Assembly: GCA_002345145.1 (NCBI GenBank)
Contig: DDVC01000099.1
Span: 10,316 to 24,525 of the forward strand
DNA: 14,210 nt
Direction: 5' to 3'
Origin: Bacteroidetes bacterium UBA2322
Lineage (GTDB): Bacteria > Bacteroidota > Bacteroidia > Chitinophagales > UBA2359
This document shows positions 6,131 through 13,700 of this stretch, piece after piece; position 1 is the stretch's first letter, and every line of letters starts with the position of its first letter. The notes beneath the pieces are model-generated. The model saw only the letters and a list, made by a program, of their open reading frames with translations. It did no database searches and was not told where the DNA came from. The position numbers and the translations under genes are program-made.

Positions 6131-8338
6131 ATGGAACACAATGGCATAAACCACAATGGTAATGGCAAGTGTCCGTTTAGTGGAGCAGTTCACAAAAACG
6201 GAACAGGTACTCAAAACCAAGATTGGTGGCCCAACAGGTTAAACTTAGGTATGCTGCGCCAACATTCTGCACTGTCTAACCCTATGGACAAGCAGTTTGA
6301 CTACCAAAAAGCCTTTGAATCGCTCAATTACGAAGGGCTCAAAAAAGACCTTACCAATTTAATGACCGACTCCCAAGAATGGTGGCCCGCCGATTTTGGT
6401 CATTACGGACCCTTATTTATTCGCATGGCTTGGCACGCCGCCGGAACTTACCGCACTACCGATGGCAGAGGCGGAGCAGGCAAAGGACTACAACGGTTTG
6501 CCCCCCTTAACAGTTGGCCCGATAATACCAACTTAGACAAAGCGCGCAGGCTGCTTTGGCCCATTAAGCAAAAATACGGCAACAAAATTTCGTGGGCAGA
6601 CCTCATGATTCTTGCAGGCAACGTGGCTTTAGAATCAATGGGTTTTGAAACATTTGGGTTTTCGGGCGGACGCGAAGACGTTTGGGAGCCCGATGAAAGC
6701 ATTTACTGGGGCGCCGAAAACGAATGGCTGGGCGATAAAACCCGATATACAGGCGAACGCAATTTAGAAAATCCGCTTGCTGCCGTACAAATGGGGTTAA
6801 TTTACGTAAATCCCGAAGGACCCGGCGGCAACCCCGACCCGCTCGCCGCAGCCAAAGACATTAGAGAAACGTTTGGACGCATGGCTATGAACGATGAAGA
6901 AACCGTAGCCCTTATTGCCGGCGGTCATACCTTTGGTAAGGCACACGGTGCAGGCGATGCCAAACTATTAGGCGTAGAGCCCGAAGCTGCCGAAATTGAA
7001 TTGCAGGGCATGGGCTGGATGAGCAAATTTGGCAGCGGTAAAGGCGCTGATACCATTACCGGCGGACCCGAAGTTACCTGGACAAAAACCCCAGCCCAAT
7101 GGAGCAACGACTTTTTTAAACACCTGTTTGAGTATGAATACGAACTAACCAAAAGCCCCGCCGGCGCTTACCAATGGGTGGCTAAAAATTCCCAACCCGT
7201 TATTCCCGATGCCCACATACCCGGTAAAATGCACCTGCCTACCATGCTCACTACCGATTTATCGCTTAGGTTTGACCCCGTTTACGAAAAAATATCGCGC
7301 CGTTTTTATGAAAACCCCAATGAGTTTGCCGATGCCTTTGCCCGCGCATGGTTTAAGCTAACCCACCGCGATATGGGTCCCATAACCCGCTACATTGGTC
7401 CCGAAGTGCCCAAAGAAGAGCTGATTTGGCAAGACCCCATACCCGCACTTAACCACAAAACAGTTGATGAGGCAGACGTAACGGAGCTTAAAGCACAAAT
7501 CCTTTCATCGGGGCTTACCGTTTCGCAATTAGTGGCTACCGCATGGGCTTCGGCTTCTACGTTCAGAGAATCCGACAAACGAGGCGGCGCTAATGGCGCA
7601 AGGATAAGACTTGCCCCCCAAAAGTTTTGGGAAGTGAACAACCCCGCCCAATTGGCTAAAGTATTAGATTCGCTGGAAAAAATCCAACAAGCGTTTAATG
7701 CAGCACAGCACAATGGTAAAAAAATTTCAATGGCAGACCTCATTGTACTGGGTGGTTGTGCAGCCATAGAGCAAGCCGCTAAAAATGCCGGTTTTAACAT
7801 TACCGTGCCCTTTACCCCCGGCAGAATGGATGCCACACAGGAGCAAACCGATACAGCATCTTTTGCTGTTTTAGAACCTTTTGCCGATGGTTTCCGCAAT
7901 TACCTCAAGGCTAAATCTGCCGTTCCGGCTGAACACCTGCTCATAGACAAAGCCCAGTTGCTAACCCTTACTGCCCCCGAAATGACCGTACTCATTGGCG
8001 GTATGCGCGCACTTAATGCCAATTATGACAACAGCAATACCGGAGTGTTAACCCAACAACCCGAAACGCTGACCAACGACTTTTTTGTGAACCTGCTCCA
8101 TATGGACGCCACCTGGCACGCTACCAACGAAACCAAACACGTTTTTGAAGGACGCAACCACCTTACCGGAACAGTAAAATGGCACGCTACCCGTTTTGAC
8201 CTTATTTTTGGCTCTAACTCCGAGTTAAGAGCCTTAGCCGAAGTGTATGCAAGCAACGATGCCAAAGAAAAATTTGTGCATGACTTTGTTGCCGCATGGA
8301 ACAAGGTAATGAACCTCGACCGGTTTGATTTAGCCTGA
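6131..8338 (+). CDS. katG: Catalase-peroxidase KatG
   Basis: A full-length 735-residue bifunctional haem catalase-peroxidase (class I peroxidase). The distal haem pocket is Arg98, Trp101 and His102 in R-M-A-W-H-A-A-G-T-Y-R. The Trp-Tyr-Met cross-link needed for catalase activity is Trp101, Tyr225 (LIYVNPEGPGG) and Met251 (FGRMAMNDEET). The proximal haem ligand is His266 in AGGHTFGKAHGAG. The second, haem-less peroxidase-like domain follows from about residue 420 and ends at NLDRFDLA, so both duplicated halves are intact. There is no signal peptide, hence a cytoplasmic enzyme removing H2O2. It is divergent from oxyR, with a consensus promoter under a LysR box. At the site matching M. tuberculosis Ser315 it has Gly311 (TITGGPEV). 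The start at 6131 gives the usual MEHNG-type leader and a sensible 5' UTR. Confidence 0.97.
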   Translation: MEHNGINHNGNGKCPFSGAVHKNGTGTQNQDWWPNRLNLGMLRQHSALSNPMDKQFDYQKAFESLNYEGLKKDLTNLMTDSQEWWPADFGHYGPLFIRMAWHAAGTYRTTDGRGGAGKGLQRFAPLNSWPDNTNLDKARRLLWPIKQKYGNKISWADLMILAGNVALESMGFETFGFSGGREDVWEPDESIYWGAENEWLGDKTRYTGERNLENPLAAVQMGLIYVNPEGPGGNPDPLAAAKDIRETFGRMAMNDEETVALIAGGHTFGKAHGAGDAKLLGVEPEAAEIELQGMGWMSKFGSGKGADTITGGPEVTWTKTPAQWSNDFFKHLFEYEYELTKSPAGAYQWVAKNSQPVIPDAHIPGKMHLPTMLTTDLSLRFDPVYEKISRRFYENPNEFADAFARAWFKLTHRDMGPITRYIGPEVPKEELIWQDPIPALNHKTVDEADVTELKAQILSSGLTVSQLVATAWASASTFRESDKRGGANGARIRLAPQKFWEVNNPAQLAKVLDSLEKIQQAFNAAQHNGKKISMADLIVLGGCAAIEQAAKNAGFNITVPFTPGRMDATQEQTDTASFAVLEPFADGFRNYLKAKSAVPAEHLLIDKAQLLTLTAPEMTVLIGGMRALNANYDNSNTGVLTQQPETLTNDFFVNLLHMDATWHATNETKHVFEGRNHLTGTVKWHATRFDLIFGSNSELRALAEVYASNDAKEKFVHDFVAAWNKVMNLDRFDLA

Positions 8339-8378
8339 TTTTTTGCCCAAACATAGGCATTAACACCAAAACTGCTAC

Positions 8379-8419
8379 AAAAGCGCAAGCCCAATTACTA
8401 AAAGGGTTTGCGCTTTTTT
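8379..8419 (+). terminator. Intrinsic terminator after katG
   Basis: AAAAGCGCAAGCCC (8379-8392) pairs with GGGTTTGCGCTTTT (8404-8417) through 14 positions with one G-U pair and an 11-nt loop, running into a T6 tract (8414-8419). It lies 40 nt after the katG stop. Confidence 0.88.
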
Positions 8420-8617
8420 CGTTACGGCAAAGTTGGGCAACCCGTAACGTTAATACTATCCCTGCTCAAAAAAAGTACGCAATACGGAACTTATAAAAGC
8501 ATAGGGCGGTTTAGCTATAGGTGGGTAGCAAATTGGGTAAATGCAACTGTGCCAAAGTAGGCACAAAAAGCCCAATGAACAACCCGCATTTTTTATCACC
8601 ATTTACCCCAAATACTT
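8420..8617. other. katG-VWA intergenic region with two inverted repeats
   Basis: After the katG terminator, CGTTACGG (8420-8427) and CCGTAACG (8442-8449) form a perfect 8-bp inverted repeat with a 14-nt spacer. TGTGCC (8548-8553) and GGCACA (8560-8565) form a 6-bp repeat with a 6-nt loop, 52 nt before the VWA gene start. Either could be an operator or leader structure for the VWA gene. I find no TAnnTTTG box here, so its promoter is not located. I see no gene in the stretch. Confidence 0.4.
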
Positions 8618-9265
8618 ATGAACAAGCACCAAGTTTACAACTTAATTGTATTAGACGAAAGCGGCTCCATGCAGTCTATTAAAAATGCCACCATTTCGGG
8701 ATTTAATGAGGTAGTACAAACCATAAAAGGCGCAGGGCAAAATTTTCCCGAGCAAGAACATTTTGTATCTTTAATTACCTTTAACGGATTGGGCATTAAA
8801 ACCCTTTTAGATAAACAACCCGTAACTTCCTTAAATGAATTGAATGCCAACAGCTACAAACCCGATGCTTCTACGCCTTTGTACGATGCTATAGGTAAAG
8901 GTATAAACGGACTAATAAACTACCTGCCCGCCCAAAACGGACAGTATAACGTACTGGTAACCATACTTACCGATGGCGAAGAAAATGCCTCTCGCGAATT
9001 TTCGGGCGCACAAATAAAACAACTCATAGACCAACTAAAAGAGCAAGGCTGGACTTTTACCTACATAGGCGCTAACCACGATGTGGAAAAAGCAGCCGCA
9101 AGTTTATCAATAGACAACACCTTGGCGTTTCTTGCCAACCCATTTGAAATGCAAATGATGTTTAGTAAAGAGAAAAAAGCCCGCGCATTGTATTACCAAA
9201 AAATACGCGACAAGGAAGACCTCAAAAAAGGATATTTTGACGATGAAGAAGATGCTAAAAACTAA
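8618..9265 (+). CDS. Small cytoplasmic von Willebrand factor A (VWA) domain protein
   Basis: A 215-residue single-domain protein. The metal-ion-dependent adhesion site is complete: D13-E-S15-G-S17 in VLDESGSM, Thr86 in DASTPLYDA and Asp119 in TILTDGEENAS. The domain covers about residues 5-175, followed by a charged tail (FSKEKKARALYY to FDDEEDAKN). There is no signal peptide or membrane segment, so it is cytosolic, unlike adhesin-type VWA proteins. It resembles stand-alone VWA proteins of the TerY-like kind found in many bacteria, whose partner proteins are usually unknown. No AAA+ ATPase (MoxR), phosphatase or tellurite gene is next to it, so no pathway is assigned. It is flanked by terminators on both sides and looks monocistronic. 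Confidence 0.88.
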   Translation: MNKHQVYNLIVLDESGSMQSIKNATISGFNEVVQTIKGAGQNFPEQEHFVSLITFNGLGIKTLLDKQPVTSLNELNANSYKPDASTPLYDAIGKGINGLINYLPAQNGQYNVLVTILTDGEENASREFSGAQIKQLIDQLKEQGWTFTYIGANHDVEKAAASLSIDNTLAFLANPFEMQMMFSKEKKARALYYQKIRDKEDLKKGYFDDEEDAKN

Positions 9266-9392
9266 CCCTGAAATAAGAGCTTTTTACCACTTTTACCCCT
9301 TACCTAACTATACTATGATAACCTGTTTCCACACCTATGAAAACCATGTTTAGTTAGTAACCGATGTATGATAAACGAGCTACGCTCAAAAC

Positions 9393-9433
9393 AAGCCCAA
9401 TTGCACATTACCGCAATTGGGCTTTATTTTTTT
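9393..9433 (+). terminator. Intrinsic terminator after the VWA gene
   Basis: AAGCCCAATTGC (9393-9404) and GCAATTGGGCTT (9413-9424) form a perfect 12-bp stem with an 8-nt loop, followed by TATTTTTTT. It lies 128 nt after the VWA stop. The stretch between (9266-9392) has no gene, only a weak 7-bp inverted repeat (CTAACTA 9304-9310, TAGTTAG 9351-9357). Confidence 0.9.
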
Positions 9434-9553
9434 ATGCTAACCCCAATTTGAATTGAAGAACAAATTTATGAATAGAATTAAAAAATGTGCACTTGGGTAG
9501 CAGTTATTCTATATATTATATTAAGTATTTATGAGTTTGTGGGCAATAAAAGG

Positions 9554-9561
9554 TAGCTTTG
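9554..9561 (+). promoter_or_regulatory. -7-like box (TAGCTTTG) before the transposase remnant
   Basis: A TAnnTTTG match sits 17 nt before the ATG of the transposase fragment. The nearest TTTG upstream (9536-9539) is only 14 nt away, shorter than usual, so the promoter is uncertain. It may be the original promoter of the insertion element. The AT-rich stretch 9435-9553 shows nothing else. Confidence 0.35.
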
Positions 9562-9578
9562 TCTAAAAATTTGGAAGT

Positions 9579-9950
9579 ATGGTAGGTAAGTTAATCAACA
9601 AACTTAAAGACTGCATCAGCCAGATAAAAGAACATCGCTACAAAAATAAGCAAAGAAGTTTGGTCAGTTATCCGACGACTTCGTTTGCGATGTTTCATTT
9701 AAAAGATCTTTCGCTACTCAGCCACCAGAGCAATTATGGGGCAAGAAAGGAGAACTTGGGTAGCTTGTATCATGTAGAAGGAGTATATTCTGATACGGCA
9801 CAATAGGGAGGGCATAGATGGAATAGACCCTTCGGCAATCAAGTTGGGCTTCAAAGTACTGATAGATGAGTTAGTCAGTAGCGGGGCTTTGCAACAATAT
9901 GAAGTATTGGGCGGCTATCAATGCTTTGCTGTAGATGGCACAAACCCATA
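9579..9950 (+). pseudogene. Decayed DDE transposase fragment (N-terminal part)
   Basis: Two adjacent frames together give the N-terminal part of a Bacteroidota DDE transposase. The first (9579-9806) reads MVGKLINKLKDCISQIKEHR, then SFAMFHLKDLSLLS, YGARKENLGSLYHVE and SDTA, then a TAG. The second, shifted by one base (from 9805), continues with REGIDGIDPSAIKLGFKVL and EVLGGYQCFAVDGT. Four bases (9801-9804) stand where one codon would fit, so an insertion of one base explains the shift. The family (resembling IS4/IS1182-like proteins with this SFAMF, SDT-REGID and VDGT order) carries its first catalytic Asp in the VDGT segment. After about 9945 the similarity fades, a stop follows at 9982, and the rest (most of the DDE domain) is absent. 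A small internal deletion near SYPTTSFAMF is also likely. No terminal repeats were found. Confidence 0.72.
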
Positions 9951-9984
9951 CTTGTTTGCTGTATTTGTTTACTTGTATCTATAA

Positions 9985-10263
9985 TGATGCACATTGTAAT
10001 TTGCAAGGTCGCATTTTTATTTTAATGACAACTGTACCTGTTTGTGCAAGCAATAGTCAAGTTACAGAATTTAAAAGGCTTCTACGAAGGTTTGGCATAA
10101 CAATTGCTAAATGTTGTTGTATGGGTTTAGTAAAATTGGATTTAATTTTTATTAAATATGCAGAATCTCGGCATAAAATTTGGTTATGAATGCCGTAGCA
10201 ATCCAATTTTTAAAAATCAAGTTTGCTTAAAGAGAATTTTTTAGTACCCCAATTACTCTTCAA
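9985..10263. other. AT-rich intergenic stretch with an 11-bp inverted repeat
   Basis: I see no supportable gene here. An 84-codon frame at 9935-10189 overlaps the transposase remnant in another frame and resembles nothing. AAAATTGGATT (10132-10142) and AATCCAATTTT (10200-10210) are perfect 11-bp inverted arms 57 nt apart. They could be a leftover of the degraded insertion or chance in AT-rich DNA. Confidence 0.35.
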
Positions 10264-10659
10264 ATGAGACTTTCATTTTTTACACACCGTATGCAAAAAT
10301 ATAATTTGCTGCCAAACAACGAAACAAACTGTTACACTCGAACCCATTGGTCTTATGACTTCGAATGGCTACTGTTAGGTTTTAGTTTTTTGCTTCAAGT
10401 TGTATATGCGAAAATATTTAAAAACAACTGCATTGTATTAAATTTCAAAACTAATTCTTTGAGGTGCGTCATATGTGCTAGAACCAGTATTGGGTATAAG
10501 CAAACATTGTTTTCTGATTGTGCATTTAACAACACTTATCAAAAGTTTATGACTGATGAAAAGGTGCATTTGAAACTTTGTTTTGCTAGATTATGTGAAG
10601 GTAAAATTGGGGATGTAGCCATAGGTAATCCTTTTCTAAGAATACCAAAATTGGAGTAG
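10264..10659 (+). CDS. Hypothetical protein, Cys-rich, unrecognised
   Basis: A 131-codon open frame ending 52 nt before the adhesin gene. I recognise no family. The product has one hydrophobic stretch near residues 35-50 (EWLLLGFSFLLQVVYA) and seven cysteines scattered through it, without a zinc-binding spacing I can name. Codon use is AT-rich, like the surrounding accessory DNA and unlike the polysaccharide and katG genes. A start at residue 10 (10291) is equally possible. It follows a transposon relic, so it may be a real orphan gene, a fragment of an older gene, or a chance frame. No promoter was found. Confidence 0.3.
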   Translation: MRLSFFTHRMQKYNLLPNNETNCYTRTHWSYDFEWLLLGFSFLLQVVYAKIFKNNCIVLNFKTNSLRCVICARTSIGYKQTLFSDCAFNNTYQKFMTDEKVHLKLCFARLCEGKIGDVAIGNPFLRIPKLE

Positions 10660-10711
10660 TAGCGTGAGGAAATAGCAATTTTTTAATTAACTAAAATGAA
10701 AATAAGTTCAA

Positions 10712-13700
10712 ATGAAAAGAGAAAAACATCGAATTGTCAGCATTGGGATGAAAGTTCTGCTTCTAATTTTCTCCTCTATGGCTATTTTACAAGAAGCAAA
10801 ATCTCAATGTGCTACCGTGTTAAATGCTGGTGGGTTAATTGAGCTTTGCGTAGGCGACCAAGTTGATATTGTAGCTGAATTAAATACACCTCCTACTGGT
10901 TACACCTTTACATGGACTGGGAGTGTCTCAGGTGTGATAAAGGTTGCAAGTGGGTTTACAGGGTCGTTTTTAAGCTACATACCTACTACCAGTGAATATG
11001 TAACTGTTACTGTTACAAGAACAGGTTGCCCCACCTTAACGGATAGGGTTAAGGTAGATGTTCATAATGGGGCAACTTATACCAATTGTACTACTATTGA
11101 CAACTTTAATGAGCCAGCCTCGCCCGCTTCGGTGTTAGTAAAATCACCTGCATTAGGAGGTCCCACTTTTGCCACTCAAACTATAACGGGTAATAACAAC
11201 GGGGGCATTATAGGAAACAAGAGAACTATGAATATATGGTATGTATCAGGCCCTTTAACTGCCCGTGCCGATATCTTAATAGAAACAGACCCATTAAGCC
11301 CTTATTTGGGTGAGTGGTTTTACAGTAGTAGTAATGATGAAGGAAATGAGTCCAATACGGAGTTGGTATGGGGGGGGGCTGGTGCAGATGCACTTAACTG
11401 GCAAGGGCTTTGTGACTGTGTAGATATCAATGGTAATGTCGACCCCTCGGCTTCCTTTAGAATTTTCAACTACTTTGCTGACCAATCTGGCGTTACAATG
11501 ACACTAACGCTAACTGATGGTACTAACAATACGGCAACCGTCGTTCGGAGTATGCCCGGTTCAGGTTTTGGTGATTACGATGAAGAGTTTGCTTTGATTG
11601 ACTTTACCATACAACCGGGTTTTAATTGGTGCGATATAGATAAAATTGCACTCTACATGGATACCAATAACATCTCTGTCGATTTTAAATTCGACCAATT
11701 GGATTTTTGTAAGTCAATTACTCCCGGACTTGTTGACAGTAGTATCAAAATGTGTGAAGGAGATTGTGTCCAATTAGATACACTATTCACCATCTTGGTC
11801 AATGATGATTTTTTTACTCCCGCTCAGATTCAATGGGCAGATCACCTTGGAAATCCGGTTGACTACAACGAAACGGTATGTTTGCCGGGAGGTATCTACA
11901 ATTACTCTGCTATCCTTACTGACAATATCGGTTGTCAATCAAACTTAACTCAAACGCTAATGGTTTGTGATACAGCAAAAATCACTATACCTGCTGACGC
12001 TATTTGTAGTGGAGAAAGTACAGTATTGATGCCACAAATTATCGAGGGCAATCAACCCTACACCTACTCGTGGTCGCCGGCAAGTGGGCTTTCGTGTACC
12101 AATTGTGCGAATCCAACAGCAAATCCAAGTTCAACTACCACTTATACTTTGACTGTAGGAACCACAGAAAACGGTGATAATGGAGTATATGCTTGTTATT
12201 CATCGGCTTCGGTTACAGTTACAGTTTTTCCTTTACCCAGCAATGCTATATCCGGCAATACGTTAATCTGTGATGGGGTGAGTACAACTCAGCTTTGCGC
12301 AGTAGCGGATGGGGTAGGTATCAGCTATTTATGGAGTCCGGATGGACAGATTACTCAATGCATAGATGCCTCAGTTGGTACTTATAGTGTGGTCATTACA
12401 GATGCAAACAACTGTACAGCATCTAATTCGGTAGAAGTATCTACTACACCAAGCCCAAGTGTTTCTATCGACGCATCAAGTTTGCTGGTTTGTGTAGGCA
12501 CATCTGTTACACTAACAGCATCTGGCTTAGGTGGTACGCCAAATTATACATATGATTGGAGTACTAACCAAACTGGCGCTTCTATACAGGTAACGCCTTC
12601 AGCGCCTTCTTCTACTTATACCGTAATCGTAACTGATAGTAATGGCTGCACGGGTCTTAGTAATATAACTATTCAAGCAAGTCCCAACGACATGTCTCTT
12701 CAAGTCTCCAATACGCCCGATAATTGCAATCAGCATATTGGTTCAGCATCGGTGGAGGTTACAAGTGGCGGTTTGTCTCCGTTTACCTACGTTTGGAACA
12801 ATGGCGGTAATACTAATACTATTAGTGGACTTTCTTCTGGCACCTACAACGTTACCGTAACTGATTTTGCTGGTTGTACTGCCACAGCTACTACTAATGT
12901 TGCCGATATAGGAGGACCTACTGTAAGTATTTCAAGTAATGATCCTATTTGTGCAGGAAATACTGTTATTTTGACTGCCGTTGGGAATGGTGGAACTGTT
13001 GCCGCAGACTATTCTTATGTATGGGCACCGGGAAATCAAACTACCAACGCTATTACAATAGTTGTAGGAGCTAATGTAACCTACAGTGTTACTATAACTG
13101 ATGACCAAGGTTGTTCTGCTTCTGCCGAAGTTACAGGTGCACCTATCCCTAACCCTTCTGTTAATAGCCCCACCATTTGCGTAGGAGCTACCGCATTACT
13201 CACAGTAACCAATTGTAATGGTAGTATTTTATGGGATACGGGGGCTAACACTACCTCTATTTCAGTTTCTCCAACTGAAACTACTTCCTACACTGCAACT
13301 TGCACGCAGAACGGATGTGTGGGTACAACTGTGGCTACCGTTACGGTTGTAGGTGGTCCAACTTGCGATGCTACGGTAGTAACACAGCCAGGTTGTGGTG
13401 TTAGTAATGGCTCTGTAACAGTGTCAGTAAGCGGTGGTTCAACGCCCTACACCTATTTGTGGAACAATAATCAAACCACTCAAACCATATCAGGATTGCA
13501 GGCAAACACCTATACCGTTACAGTAACAGACGATAATGGTTGCACAACTTCTTGTAGTATTCTACTTTCCGCTCCCAACAGCCCTACCTGTTTGGCTCAG
13601 GTGGTAACCAATTCTACCTGCGGTTTAAACAACGGCACAATCAATGTTATAGCTAATGGCGGTAGTGGAAATTATGCTTACTTGTGGAGCAATGGCAATA

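Noticed and set aside
9935..10189. 84-codon frame after the transposase relic
   Set aside because: It overlaps the relic's second frame, has no similarity or promoter, and has AT-rich random-looking content.
10696..10860. ATG at 10696 as the adhesin start
   Set aside because: It is in another frame and hits a stop within about 55 codons. The signal peptide and all repeats are in the frame of 10712.
11294..11485. Minus-strand frames inside the adhesin gene (11294-11485 and 13903-14187)
   Set aside because: They are antisense shadows of Thr/Val-rich repeat coding sequence. The plus-strand frame is continuous with a signal peptide and domain pattern.
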